Origin: Lysinibacillus sp. 2017
Lineage (GTDB): Bacteria; Bacillota; Bacilli; Bacillales_A; Planococcaceae
Direction of reading: 5' to 3'
Length of the DNA: 64,000 nt
NCBI RefSeq assembly: GCF_003073375.1
Contig: NZ_CP029002.1
Coordinates: 3,210,001 to 3,274,000, forward strand
Made by a program: the position numbers and the translations under genes. How positions within the stretch are numbered: the stretch's first letter is position 1; each line of letters starts with the position of its first letter. Below are positions 35,615 to 46,200 of this stretch, one piece after another. The notes beneath the pieces are model-generated. The model searched no databases and was not told where the DNA came from. It saw nothing but the letters and a program-made list of their open reading frames with translations.

Positions 35615-36398
35615 GGCCACCCGCCCCGCTTTCCGTAATTTGCTTACGCTCTTCCATTGGTAAGTAAGAAGCTAATTTTTGCTCGATTACTCGAGGAGCT
35701 TCACCTTCAAGTACAGATAAAATCCCTTCAATCATCATTTGCTTTTGTTTTACTTCTACAGAAGATTTACGTTTAAGTTTGTTGGCGAATGGATGCCATA
35801 ATACATAACCCGTGAAGATACCAAGTAATGTTGCTACAAAGGCTGCAGAAATTGCATGTCCTAGTTTATCGATATCAGACATATTTCCTAATGCTGCGAT
35901 TAGACCAATTACCGCACCGAGTACCCCTAAAGTTGGGGCATATGTACCTGCTTGTGTAAATATACCAGCTCCACTTGTATGACGATCTTCCATTGCTTCA
36001 ACTTCTTCCGTTAATACATCACGAATGTAGTCTGCATTTTGACCATCGATTGCAAGTGTCAAACCATTTTTTAAAAATGGATCTTCAATTTCTGAAGCTT
36101 TACTCTCAAGCGCTAATAAACCTTCACGACGAGCTAAATCCGCCCATTGTGAAAACATTTTTATTAAATCAATATCGCTTGCTAATTTTGTTTCTGTGAA
36201 TAAAATTTTAAAAAGCTTTGGAACTCGTTTTAATTCCTTCATCGGGAATGCAATTGTTACTGCGGCAATCGTACCAAAGATAATGATTAGAATTGCGGCA
36301 GGGTTAGCTAATGCTGATAACGATACACCCTTTAAAACCATCCCGGTTAAAAGTGCAGCGAACGCAATAATTATCCCAACAACTGATGAAATATCCAT
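35598..36398 (-). CDS. motA: Flagellar motor stator protein MotA
   Basis: Four-helix stator subunit that couples ion flow to rotor torque. The protein of 266 residues has helices near residues 5-22, 30-50, 148-168 and 180-202 and the cytoplasmic loop with RREGLLALE and EVEAMEDRH. QAGTYAPTLGVLGAVIGLI precedes helix three. ATG 36398 follows GGAGG; the longer TTG frame overlaps that site. It starts the motAB operon, with a candidate sigma-D promoter 33 bp upstream. Confidence 0.95.
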   Translation of the reverse strand: MDISSVVGIIIAFAALLTGMVLKGVSLSALANPAAILIIIFGTIAAVTIAFPMKELKRVPKLFKILFTETKLASDIDLIKMFSQWADLARREGLLALESKASEIEDPFLKNGLTLAIDGQNADYIRDVLTEEVEAMEDRHTSGAGIFTQAGTYAPTLGVLGAVIGLIAALGNMSDIDKLGHAISAAFVATLLGIFTGYVLWHPFANKLKRKSSVEVKQKQMMIEGILSVLEGEAPRVIEQKLASYLPMEERKQITESGAGGLGKEA

Positions 36399-36430
36399 AT
36401 GTAGTACCTCCAATTACTCTGTCTTTTCTT

Positions 36431-36457
36431 ATTTCGGTCTATTTAACTTTTTATTAA
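36431..36457 (-). promoter_or_regulatory. Candidate sigma-D promoter of motAB
   Basis: On minus: TTAA (36454-36457), 15-bp spacer, ACCGAAAT (36431-36438), compared with TAAA-N15-GCCGATAT (3 of 4 and 6 of 8). Confidence 0.4.
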
Positions 36458-36594
36458 CTTCCTATACACTAGTATAATGGCATTTATTTTTTTTTCGATG
36501 CATTATTGGATTTTTCTGTTCTTTTCACTAATTTTGATTATAATGTATCAAAAATGTCCATTTTTTTCAGACAATAATTGGAGGAATGATTCAA

Positions 36595-37830
36595 ATGAAC
36601 TTGAAATTTGAAAGAAATTTAACAAAATATGCCGAATTAGCAGTAAAAATCGGTGTAAATATCCAACCTAATCAATACTTATACATCGCTGCTTCAATCG
36701 AATCGGCACCATTTGTACAAATTGTTACAAAAATTGCATACGAAAGTGGTGCAAAAAATGTTTTTGTCGATTACACAGATGATCAAGTAACACGTACTCG
36801 CTATGAATTAGCTCCAGAAGATTCGTTTGATTTCTTCCCACCTTGGAAAATTCAAGAGCGTGAATGGCTAGCAGAGCAGGGTGCTGCATTTATGAGTATC
36901 GTCTCTCAAAGCCCTGATTTACTTTCTGGTATCGATTCTAATCGCATTGCAGCGTTCCAAAAAGCAGCTGGTACTGCATTGAATAAATACCGCCAATACG
37001 TACAATCAGATAAAATTAGTTGGACGGTTATCGCTGCACCATCTAAAAAGTGGGCTAATAAAGTATTCTCAAATCTTCCTGAAGAAGAACAAGTAACGGC
37101 ACTTTGGGATGCTATCTTCAAAGCAACACGTTCTGATTTAGAAGATCCTGTACAGGCTTGGGCAGATCACAATAATAACTTACATGAAAAAGTAGATTAT
37201 TTAAATGAAAAGAGCTATGCAAAACTTCATTACACTGCACCTGGTACAGATTTAACAATCGAATTACCAAAAGGACATTTATGGTGTGGTGCGGGCAGTG
37301 TCAATGAAAAAGGCGATGAATTCATGGCCAATATGCCAACTGAAGAAGTTTTCACTGTCCCGCATAAAGATGGTGTAAACGGGTATGTATCTAGTACCAA
37401 ACCATTAAGCTATGGTGGTAACATTATCGACAATTTTAAAATTACATTTAAAAATGGTCGTATCGTGAATGTTGAAGCAGAGCAAGGTGAAGATGTATTA
37501 AAAAAATTAGTGGCAACTGATGAAGGCTCTCATTATTTAGGTGAAGTAGCACTTGTACCATTCCATTCACCTATTTCACAATCAAATATTTTATTCTACA
37601 ATACATTATTCGATGAAAATGCATCTAACCATTTAGCAATTGGTAGTGCATATGCATTTTGCTTAGAAGGTGGCAAAACGATGTCACGTGAAGAGCTTTT
37701 AGCGAATGGCTTAAACCAAAGTATTACACATGTTGACTTTATGATTGGTTCGGATGAAATGAATATTGACGGTATTACAGATGATGAAAAATCAGAACCT
37801 GTATTCCTTAAAGGAAACTGGGCGTTCTAA
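36595..37830 (+). CDS. M29 aminopeptidase (copy A)
   Basis: Metal-dependent aminopeptidase of the thermophilic aminopeptidase (AmpS/PepS, M29) family, cytosolic, trimming N-terminal residues from peptides. The N-terminal domain is followed by the catalytic region with GEVALVPFHSPIS, NTLFDENASNHLAIG and HVDFMIGSDEMNIDG, which hold the Glu, His and Asp metal ligands. ATG 36595 has a ten-base gap to GGAGG, while the ATG at 36586 lies too close. Length 411 is typical. A paralogue is at 47663-48892. Confidence 0.9.
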   Translation: MNLKFERNLTKYAELAVKIGVNIQPNQYLYIAASIESAPFVQIVTKIAYESGAKNVFVDYTDDQVTRTRYELAPEDSFDFFPPWKIQEREWLAEQGAAFMSIVSQSPDLLSGIDSNRIAAFQKAAGTALNKYRQYVQSDKISWTVIAAPSKKWANKVFSNLPEEEQVTALWDAIFKATRSDLEDPVQAWADHNNNLHEKVDYLNEKSYAKLHYTAPGTDLTIELPKGHLWCGAGSVNEKGDEFMANMPTEEVFTVPHKDGVNGYVSSTKPLSYGGNIIDNFKITFKNGRIVNVEAEQGEDVLKKLVATDEGSHYLGEVALVPFHSPISQSNILFYNTLFDENASNHLAIGSAYAFCLEGGKTMSREELLANGLNQSITHVDFMIGSDEMNIDGITDDEKSEPVFLKGNWAF

Positions 37831-37969
37831 ATCAATCATCAGATTTCAATTTGTCGCCATATTTTCCAATCTTTCTTCCTTTTTTACACAAATTGCCCTA
37901 CAATGTTCCAAAATGATAGGTTATAATTGTTTAATGATTCTTATTACTTAATAGAGAGGAGTTATTACA

Positions 37970-38170
37970 ATGTTTGATCACCATCATCCATTTGCGTCTG
38001 ATTACTACACATTAGTTTTCGGATTCTCAATCGTAATTCTTGTATGTTTAGCAATGTTCATACACTATTTACGCGCGGGTTTACATTCTCATGATTCTGT
38101 TGTAATTGATTCAAAAGCAGCGGCGTTCGCGCCAAACGAAAAATCAAAAGATGGACACCATCATCACTAA
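37970..38170 (+). CDS. His-rich single-helix membrane protein
   Basis: Protein of 66 residues with one membrane helix (about residues 14-36) between a His-rich N-terminus (MFDHHHPF) and a C-terminus ending DGHHHH. AGAGGAG precedes ATG 37970 and a strong terminator follows, so it is a real gene. The double His clusters suggest metal binding. Family not recognised; a small respiratory-complex subunit is one guess. Confidence 0.7.
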   Translation: MFDHHHPFASDYYTLVFGFSIVILVCLAMFIHYLRAGLHSHDSVVIDSKAAAFAPNEKSKDGHHHH

Positions 38171-38176
38171 TTTTTC

Positions 38177-38201
38177 ACAACCGCTAAAATTTAGCGGTTG
38201 T
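38177..38201 (+). terminator. Terminator of the His-rich protein gene
   Basis: ACAACCGCTA pairs with TAGCGGTTGT, closed by AAATTT, then seven T. Confidence 0.88.
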
Positions 38202-38241
38202 TTTTTTGTCTCTTAATAATCTGTTTAGTTTAAACTTTCCA

Positions 38242-38264
38242 TTAGCAGGAGATGCCCCTGCTAA
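38242..38264. repeat. Isolated GC-rich hairpin
   Basis: TTAGCAGG (38242-38249) with CCTGCTAA (38257-38264) stands alone in an AT-rich gap between two genes, with no T-run on either side. Role unknown. Confidence 0.35.
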
Positions 38265-38399
38265 CTGAAGTTCACATTATGCTTGTTTGAATCATTAGTT
38301 CTCCTTATTTTCATAGTGATTTCATTTAAATATGCTAATTAGTTTGAATTCTCTAAGTAATATTCTAAAATAGATTTAGTAACGAAAGGGGTAAATTAC

Positions 38400-38975
38400 A
38401 TGACTTCATTACAAGAAATTTTAAAGTTTAATGAACAATTCGTTTCTGAAAAGCAATACGAAAGCTATATAACAACTAAATATCCTGACAAAAAAATTGT
38501 CATTTTAACTTGTATGGATACAAGACTAGTTGAATTATTACCAAAAGCACTGAACTTACGTAATGGGGACGTAAAAGTTGTTAAAAGTGCTGGTGCTATC
38601 GTCAATCATCCATTTGGAGGCATTATGCGTAGCTTACTTGTCGCTGTGTATGAATTACAGGCAGATGAAATTTATGTAATTGGTCACTATGATTGTGGTA
38701 TGAGTGCTGTAGACCCTAATCTTATGATTGGACACATGCTTGAGCGTGGTATTAAGCAAGAAACACTTGATGTGATCAATTTTGCTGGAATGGATTTAAA
38801 AGAATGGTTACGTGGCTTTGGCGATGTCAAAACGAGCGTACAAAAAAGTGTCGACTTAATTCGTCGCCATCCATTAATTCCAACTGGCGTACCTGTACAT
38901 GGTCTAGTTATTGACCCAGGAACAGGGCAACTTGATTTAGTTACAAATGGCAATGAAATTTCAGATAATAAATAA
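38400..38975 (+). CDS. Beta-class carbonic anhydrase
   Basis: Zinc enzyme interconverting CO2 and bicarbonate. The protein of 191 residues shows the zinc ligands in TCMDTR (Cys and Asp) near residue 38 and GHYDCGM (His and Cys) near residue 98, and the segment SAGAIV. It resembles B. subtilis YtiB. GAAAGGGG precedes ATG 38400 and a terminator follows, so it is a single-gene unit. Confidence 0.9.
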   Translation: MTSLQEILKFNEQFVSEKQYESYITTKYPDKKIVILTCMDTRLVELLPKALNLRNGDVKVVKSAGAIVNHPFGGIMRSLLVAVYELQADEIYVIGHYDCGMSAVDPNLMIGHMLERGIKQETLDVINFAGMDLKEWLRGFGDVKTSVQKSVDLIRRHPLIPTGVPVHGLVIDPGTGQLDLVTNGNEISDNK

Positions 38976-38989
38976 TCCTTATAAAAAAT

Positions 38990-39024
38990 GGGTGAAGAGG
39001 CTTCTATAATAAGCTTCTTCACCC
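38990..39024. terminator. Bidirectional terminator
   Basis: GGGTGAAGAGGCTT (38990-39003) with AAGCTTCTTCACCC (39011-39024), one G-T pair; A-run left and T-run right serve both converging genes. Confidence 0.88.
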
Positions 39025-39028
39025 CTTT

Positions 39029-39586
39029 TTATAATTGTCCGTAAAATTCATTTTTCAAAATGGCATACATATAGTGGTCTACCCATGCACCATTAATAAA
39101 TAATAACTCCTTTAACAATCCTTCTTGTGTGAAGCCAGACTTCTCTAATACTTTTACAGAAGCTAGATTTTGAGGTGCCACATATGCTTCAATACGGTGA
39201 AGATTTAATGTTTGAAAAGCAAACTTTAATAGGAGCTGTACGGATTCAGTTGCAATCCCGCGCCCAAGAAAATTTTGATCGATTGAATAACCAACAAAAC
39301 CACTTGAATACGGTAATCGTTTTATCGAGTACAGCGAAATGTATCCGATTAATTGCTGTGTTGGATTATCATATATTCCGAATGAAAATTCTCGATTTGC
39401 TTGTAGTAATTGTAAGCCTTCTAAAATCTTTTGACGCTGTGTTTCTTCTGTATAAAATTCATCACGATGTAGTGGCTCATGGATCGACCAGAAAAATTTA
39501 TTGTCTAAAAGTAACTTTGCAAGTGCTTTTGCATCCGCTGGTGTAAACGTACATAATGAACATTGTTGCCCAATAAGTCGAACCAT
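39029..39586 (-). CDS. GNAT N-acetyltransferase, RimJ/RimL type
   Basis: Acetyl-CoA-dependent acetyltransferase of 185 residues. The acetyl-CoA-binding segment is NFLGRGIATES near residue 115, followed by LNLHRIEAYVAPQNLASVKVLEKSGF, typical of the RimJ/RimL group. ATG 39586 follows AAGGAGG; the longer frame starting 16 codons upstream would put that site inside the gene. The acceptor (ribosomal protein or small molecule) is unknown. Confidence 0.87.
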   Translation of the reverse strand: MVRLIGQQCSLCTFTPADAKALAKLLLDNKFFWSIHEPLHRDEFYTEETQRQKILEGLQLLQANREFSFGIYDNPTQQLIGYISLYSIKRLPYSSGFVGYSIDQNFLGRGIATESVQLLLKFAFQTLNLHRIEAYVAPQNLASVKVLEKSGFTQEGLLKELLFINGAWVDHYMYAILKNEFYGQL

Positions 39587-39665
39587 TGGATCCTCCTTTT
39601 TTTGAAAAAGCTTCAATAACCCTTTCATTTTCATTCACCTACAATAAGCCAAGAAACATAACTTG

Positions 39666-40496
39666 TTATTTTGATTTTTTCTTATTCGATTTTTTAGTAA
39701 CCTTTACTTCGACCTTTTCTTCATCTGTAGCTGCTTCTTCTAATGCTTGATTTTCAAAAACATTTGTTAGCTGTAGTCCGCGACGAGCTACTTCTTTTTC
39801 GATATGCGCAATGGCTTCTTTTAACACTTGTACGCGCGCATATAATTTGTCATTTCCTGGAATTAAACACCATGGTGCATTCTCTGTATCGGTTTTCTCG
39901 AACATTTCGTCTGCCGCTTCCCCGTATAAATCAAATTTATCACGGTTACGCCAATCTTCATCTGTTAATTTCCACGATTTATATGGATCAGCAGCACGGT
40001 CATTAAAGCGTTTTAACTGCTCTTCTGAATCAATATGAATCCAGAACTTAATGACTATATAATCTCCGTCTGTTAATTGCTGTTCGAAATCATTAATTTC
40101 ATTGTAAGCGCGTTTCCATTCTTCTTCTTTTGCGAAACCTTCAATACGTTCTACTAAAACACGGCCGTACCAAGAACGATCGAAAACAGCTATTTGTCCG
40201 TGTTGAGGTAGCTTTCTCCAGAAGCGGTGCATGTAATGGTAGCGCTTTTCGTGTGGCTGCGGTGCAGAAATCGGCGTTACCATTAAACCACGTGGGTCAA
40301 TGTGCTCTGTTAAACGCTTAATTGCTCCCCCTTTACCTGCTGCATCCATACCTTCAAATACCAAAATTAATCCAATTTTATTATTAAATAGAAATTGTTG
40401 GGCATTTAGCATTTCGTATTGTAATACTTTTAATTTCTTTTTATACATTTTTTTGTCTAATTCCAACGATAAGTCCAAGTCTTTTAATTTCTTCAT
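39666..40496 (-). CDS. Polyphosphate kinase 2 family protein
   Basis: Nucleotide kinase using polyphosphate as phosphate donor (PPK2 family). It has Walker A GMDAAGKGG near residue 50, RYHYMHRFWRKLP, the DRSWYGRVLVER lid/Walker B region, and DEDWRNR. ATG 40496 has nine bases to AGAGG; the ATG at 40505 abuts that site. The tail is Lys/Val/Glu-rich. Whether it acts on NDP or NMP (class I, II or III) cannot be told from sequence here. Confidence 0.9.
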   Translation of the reverse strand: MKKLKDLDLSLELDKKMYKKKLKVLQYEMLNAQQFLFNNKIGLILVFEGMDAAGKGGAIKRLTEHIDPRGLMVTPISAPQPHEKRYHYMHRFWRKLPQHGQIAVFDRSWYGRVLVERIEGFAKEEEWKRAYNEINDFEQQLTDGDYIVIKFWIHIDSEEQLKRFNDRAADPYKSWKLTDEDWRNRDKFDLYGEAADEMFEKTDTENAPWCLIPGNDKLYARVQVLKEAIAHIEKEVARRGLQLTNVFENQALEEAATDEEKVEVKVTKKSNKKKSK

Positions 40497-40625
40497 ATCA
40501 TGCATCCTCTCTACAATTAATTACTCCCTATTTTACTTTAAATTGTATGGAAATGGTAATTTATGTTTGACCATTATTGTAAGCTACTTGATACTATATG
40601 CCTTTTTTTGAAAAATAATAAAAAA

Positions 40626-40660
40626 AATCGTGGTGACCATGTAAACATGATCCCACGATT
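40626..40660 (-). terminator. Terminator of map
   Basis: AATCGTGG (40626-40633) pairs with CCACGATT (40653-40660), with an inner CATGT/ACATG stem; the minus strand continues with seven T. Confidence 0.8.
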
Positions 40661-40666
40661 GATGTA

Positions 40667-41434
<768 letters not shown>

Positions 41435-41531
41435 TCATTATTAACAAAATCTATAATTAACTATATCACAATTAAAAAATGTTGTAAGGGTTGAAGGCTT
41501 TTCAATTCACCGATTTACTTGGGGATTTTTA

Positions 41532-41759
41532 GTGGATGTAACAAAAAAGACGTTAAAATACAATCCATTTGTTACGATGTATACAATCGGATTTAGCACT
41601 TTAAATTCAATGTCCCTGATATTACATTTAGTATATGTAATCATTCAAAAACATTGCAAAATTCCACCATATCATTATTTACCATATGCACTTTATATCC
41701 TTTTGCTACTTTCGGGGCTAATAAAGATAAAACTGCTAAAGGGAGACATATTAACGTAA
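41532..41759 (+). CDS. Small hydrophobic protein, unknown
   Basis: Possible 75-residue membrane protein with two hydrophobic stretches (about 14-37 and 48-68). GTG 41532 has GGGG eight bases upstream. There is no recognisable family and no dedicated terminator of its own, so it is a weak call. Confidence 0.4.
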   Translation: MDVTKKTLKYNPFVTMYTIGFSTLNSMSLILHLVYVIIQKHCKIPPYHYLPYALYILLLLSGLIKIKLLKGDILT

Positions 41760-41764
41760 AAAGG

Positions 41765-41796
41765 GCCGCCTAAAAGTTCTGTTACTTTTAAGCAGC
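41765..41796 (-). terminator. Terminator of thiT
   Basis: On minus GCTGCTTAAAAGT pairs with ACTTTTAGGCGGC through two G-U pairs, then CCTTTTT. In plus-strand RNA the same positions mismatch, which assigns it to thiT. Confidence 0.85.
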
Positions 41797-41803
41797 ACTC
41801 TAT

Positions 41804-42367
41804 CTATTTTTTTACTGTTTGTAATAATCGAGGTGCGGATGTAAATAATAGTACAGCGATAACTACTGTAATAATTGTTGCTGGCAACATAAATGAGCTA
41901 TTATAAATAATTGAATATGCCCATACATTGTCATCGCCAGCGTATTCTTTAAAGAACACAACGCCCGCTAATAAATGGCATATAAAACGGAGTACACCAC
42001 CGATTAATGTGCCCAATACAATGTAAAAGGTCATTTTCTTTTTATTAAGTGCTTCCGTTGCTTGTAGTAAAGGTCTACGTACAATTGCAGCTAAACCAAC
42101 AACTGTAAATGCGAGTCCATAATCAAGAATTGCTTGTAGCCAGTGTACAATAAATGCGCCAAACATCATTTGTAATACACCAATGATAAATCCAGTTGCA
42201 AGGCCTGCCGATAAGCCCCATCGAATCGCCATTAAAATAATTGGCACCATGACAAAGCTAATGGATCCGCCTTGTGCCCACATTTTAAATGAAAATTGGT
42301 CTAATACTAGACCGATAGCAGCAAATATTGCAATTTCTACCATCATTAATAACCTTTTTTTGTTCAT
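41804..42367 (-). CDS. thiT: Thiamine ECF transporter S-component ThiT
   Basis: Membrane protein of 187 residues that binds thiamine and delivers it to the shared energy-coupling-factor module (EcfAA'T, not in this window). It has six hydrophobic segments and family blocks WAQGGSISFVMVPI and HWLQAILDYGLAF plus a late HLLAGVVFFKEY. ATG 42367 follows GAGAGGAG; the longer frame runs into the riboswitch and is rejected. Expression should fall when thiamine pyrophosphate is plentiful. Confidence 0.93.
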   Translation of the reverse strand: MNKKRLLMMVEIAIFAAIGLVLDQFSFKMWAQGGSISFVMVPIILMAIRWGLSAGLATGFIIGVLQMMFGAFIVHWLQAILDYGLAFTVVGLAAIVRRPLLQATEALNKKKMTFYIVLGTLIGGVLRFICHLLAGVVFFKEYAGDDNVWAYSIIYNSSFMLPATIITVVIAVLLFTSAPRLLQTVKK

Positions 42368-42420
42368 AACAATGCTCCTCTCTTTTTTCGATGCCGAAGA
42401 TAAAGAAGGAATAGAACGCA

Positions 42421-42560
42421 AAAAACGATCATCAGGACAAAAGCCTGACCATCGCATCATAGTCGGTTTCTATCCACATCCCTACGCAAGTGTTAACTTA
42501 CAGGTTCAAAGAGTCAGCGCAAATTCGTGCGCAATCTCAGCCGACTAACTCGGCCCCCCT
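42421..42560 (-). promoter_or_regulatory. TPP riboswitch with terminator upstream of thiT
   Basis: On minus the THI element is clear at 42560-42473: CTGAGATTG, then ACTCTTTGAACCTG, then a late GCGTAGGGATGTGG. It is followed by a terminator stem (42444-42454 with 42426-42436, CGATGGTCAGG / CCTGATGATCG) and TTTTTT. TPP binding would favour the terminator and switch off thiT. Confidence 0.93.
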
Positions 42561-42701
42561 TGTGGTACATCTAAATTATTATTGTTTGAACATGCCCATT
42601 GTATCGAATTTTTTTAAAACTTTCAACCCTAAAAAGTTCGCCGTTAAATTTGAAACTTCTTTATAAATCAACTCGTATAAGAGAAAAAGGAGTGATTTAT
42701 T

Positions 42702-43040
42702 GTGGACCAATCAAAAGGATTAAGTGCCATTAGTTATTTGAGCTATTATTTTGCTCCATTTATTTTTTCGTTAATTGTCTTTTTTGTAACGAAGGAGCCA
42801 TTTGTAAAACATCATGCAAAGCGCGCTTTTATCTCTCATCTTATTCCTATCATTTTCGGTATTATTTTTGCCATTGTCTTTATCATTTCTGCGTTTTCGG
42901 TCGAATCGAGTATATACGGAGAGCTTTACGTAGGAGATATTTTTACTGGTACATTTTTGATTACGTTGGTACTTTTTATTATCGCGACAGTGATTATTGG
43001 CATTTGGAATTTAATTCAAGCTATTAAAGTATTACGCTAA
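42702..43040 (+). CDS. DUF4870-type small membrane protein
   Basis: Protein of 112 residues with three predicted membrane helices and a KGLSAISYLSYYFAPFIF start and VKHHAKRAF segment typical of DUF4870 proteins. GTG 42702 follows AAAAAGGAG. Function unknown. Possibly cotranscribed with the 42-codon gene behind it. Confidence 0.75.
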   Translation: MDQSKGLSAISYLSYYFAPFIFSLIVFFVTKEPFVKHHAKRAFISHLIPIIFGIIFAIVFIISAFSVESSIYGELYVGDIFTGTFLITLVLFIIATVIIGIWNLIQAIKVLR

Positions 43041-43107
43041 TGTTTACCAAAGCTTAGTTAATGGGTATATTTTTAATACAATTGTGATGCATTAAGGAGT
43101 GGGAGAC

Positions 43108-43236
43108 ATGAATTTTAGTAAAATTATTAAAACAGCAATTAAATACGGACCGATTGTATATCCAATCATAAAAAAAGTACTTGCTAGCAAATCCACAGCA
43201 AAAGTAACTAGTTCCCCACGCTCGCCTAAGAGATAA
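43108..43236 (+). CDS. Short basic protein, 42 residues, unknown
   Basis: Too short for most gene finders. It begins MNFSKIIKTAIKYGPIVYP and ends SSPRSPKR, with one amphipathic or weakly hydrophobic helix and a strongly basic tail. AAGGAGTGGG precedes the ATG and a terminator follows within five bases of the stop, which supports a real gene. Family unknown. Confidence 0.65.
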   Translation: MNFSKIIKTAIKYGPIVYPIIKKVLASKSTAKVTSSPRSPKR

Positions 43237-43239
43237 CTG

Positions 43240-43279
43240 AAAAAGGAACTTCTGAGTAGTCTTTCAGAAGTTCCTTTTT
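43240..43279. terminator. Bidirectional terminator
   Basis: 16-bp arms (43240-43255 and 43264-43279) around GGAACTTCTGA; A-run and T-run serve the short plus gene and sbcC. Confidence 0.9.
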
Positions 43280-43281
43280 TC

Positions 43282-46200
43282 TTATTTCACGATAATCTCT
43301 GTTTTACTATGTCCCTCTTTAAGTTTGTGAACTTGTAATATGGCAGGCATGGCCGCTTTCAATTCTGCTACATGGGAAATGACACCGATTAATCGTCCGC
43401 TTTGCTGCAAGTCAATTAAGATATCAATTGCTCTACGTAACGCTTCTTCATCCAAGGTTCCAAAGCCTTCATCGATAAACATCGTATCAATATGCACACT
43501 GCCTTGTACACTTTGAATAACGTCAGCCATCCCTAAAGCAAGAGCTAATGAGGCATTAAATTTCTCACCACCTGATAAAGTTTTCACGTCACGTGTTTGA
43601 CCTGTATTGCTATCAAATACATCAATACTTAGCCCACTTTGTGCATTACCTTCTTTTCTACCTGTTGATTTCAAGAAATATTGCCCATTCGATAAAATGC
43701 GAAGACGCTCGTTTGCTGCATGCGTTACTTTTTCTAAATAGCCAATTTGTGCAAAGCGTTCAAAGGAAATTTTCGCTTCATTTTGACCACGAATTAAATC
43801 ATATATATGTTCTACTTGCATTAATTTTGATTTATAATCTTCAATTTGTTCCGCAACTTGTGCTAAATTTTGCGCTGTTGACTGACATTGTGCGACGTAA
43901 GATTCTGCTAGTTTGTAATCTGCATAATGTTTTTCAACTTGTTCATCTAACTCATTAATTTGTTGTTGCCAAGAAGTTAAATCAATGAGCACTTTGTTTT
44001 CAAGTTGCGGTGTATCTTCTGCAATTTGAACCGTTACTGTATGCAAGCTTTGTTTAAATTGCTCAATTGCTTGGCGAATTTTTTGCTGTTCAGTTGTATC
44101 TAATAGCGCACGTCGGTAACTTTCTACGTCAAAATCTGCATTTACTAAAGCTGTTTCAAACAGTTCAAATGATGTATTTTCATGCTGTTGCTGCTCTTGC
44201 ACACGACTTGTTGCATGCTGTAAATTAACAGCACTCGTTTTTTCATCTAACTGTGTTTGTTGGAGGCGATGTGCTGCCGTTTCGATTTGTTGCTTTAATA
44301 AATGATACTTTTGTTGTTCCTGTAAAAGCGCTTGTTGCACCTGTTCGACAGTTTCAAACTGAGGCATTAGTGATTTTTCACTTTGCTCTAACTTCCCTTT
44401 TTCTTGTGCAACCTTCGTATTAATTTCTGTTACATAATTGCGTCCTTTTTCAAGCCTTGCTTCGACAATTTCCAACTGTTGCGTCATTGCTTCAGACTTT
44501 TGCTTTTCTTGCAATAATTGCTGTTGCTGTTGTTTTATTTGTTGTAAGTCCTGTGCCAATTCATCGCGACGTTCTACATAAAACGCAAGCTGTTCTATCG
44601 ACAATTCATCTTTTACAAGTTGGCTTTGCTTTATTTGGAGTGTCGCTACATCCATTTCTAATTTTGAATGGACTTGATAGTAATTTTGCATCGCGAGTTG
44701 GGATTCTTTACGAAGTTCTTCTACTAAATGTTCTTCTACATCGGCTGTCTCTTTATTATGGATGGCTGGATGCTCAAAGCTACCACATACTGGGCAAGCT
44801 TCTCCATCATGTAAGGTCGCTGCTATAAATGCCGCTTGATTAATACGTATTTGCGCTTCTACTTTTGCTAAAGCTTGTTGAGCTTCATCTGCTTTTTGCT
44901 TTTTACTTTGGGATTCAAGTGTTAAGTCATGAACGCTAACTTCGTATTGAAGCGTTTCTTGAACAAGCTCTGCTTTTTTAGTAAATTGTGCATGTTGCTC
45001 ATGAATTGTTTGATATTGAGTAATTTCTTCCATTAATTGCTTCACAGCGTTTAATTGTGTTTTATGCTGAGCTTTCAGTGTTTTTTCTTCTTCAGTAAGC
45101 TGGTTAAATAGCAACTCACCTTTTTGTTGCTCTTTCAATAATGTTGCTACATTAGTTCGTAGTTGTGTGATTGACTGATAGACAGGGACAATTTGCTCAA
45201 GTTGGGAAATATTTTTTGTATACGTTGCAAGTAATGGTTCATTTTGTCGTTGCTCATCATCTGCAGACTTTGCCATTTGTAACTGCTGTAATGCCTCGCT
45301 ATTTTCGAAAGAGGCCTTTTCAAGTGCTACCTTGGCTAATTTATTCTGTTCTTGTGCCTTTATATATTCACGTTCTATTGGTTCAATTAAATTAGCTTTC
45401 ATTGCTAGCTCAATACGCTGTTGTTGGTTATCAAAGAACAATTGTTGCTGTTTTAATTCAGCAAGCTGTAATTGGCGCTGTTGGAATTTTTCAATTCGCT
45501 CATTTAATTGCTTTTGCTCACTATATGAGTCATTTTGAACTTTTAATTTTTGCTTTAACTGTTCATAGCTTTCATGTAATTGCGTAGATTGCTGTTCATA
45601 ATACTGCTGTTCAATGGTTAACGCCTGTTCTACCTGGTACATGTTAATAACATCACTATTAATAATTAAAAATAGCTCTGATTCACGTTCAGGTAAACGT
45701 GATTTAATGTCAAAAATTAAATGCTCCTGCTGTGATTTTGCTTGATCGAACATTTTTTCAGATATCCGCTTTTTATCCCGCAAAATTTCCACCATTTTTG
45801 TAAAGCGTTCAGTTTTAAATATTTTACGAAAAATCTCTTCTTTATGCTTGGATTCAGAAGTAAGTAACTTTTGGAACTCCCCTTGTGGCAGCATCACAAT
45901 TTGGTTGAATTGCGATTGTGTCAGGCCAATGAGTTCCTCTACTTTGGACTGTACGAGCTTTACTTGAAATTTTTCAACAGCTGGCTCATTGATTCCACCT
46001 GTAATATCATAAAATTCACGTTTTGCATTTGCACCATCATGTCCAAATTTACGCAAAATACGGTATAAACGGTTGCGCACTTCAAAAATCAATTCAACCT
46101 CTGTATCCACTGTATCGTCAGCAAAATCACTGCGTAAAAAGGATGATTTTTCACGGTCTTCCCCGCTACCTGTATCGTAAAGAGCAAACGTAATCGCATC

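Noticed and set aside
42368-42460. Longer N-terminus for ThiT
   Set aside because: The added codons translate the riboswitch terminator region; the ATG at 42367 has its own ribosome-binding site.
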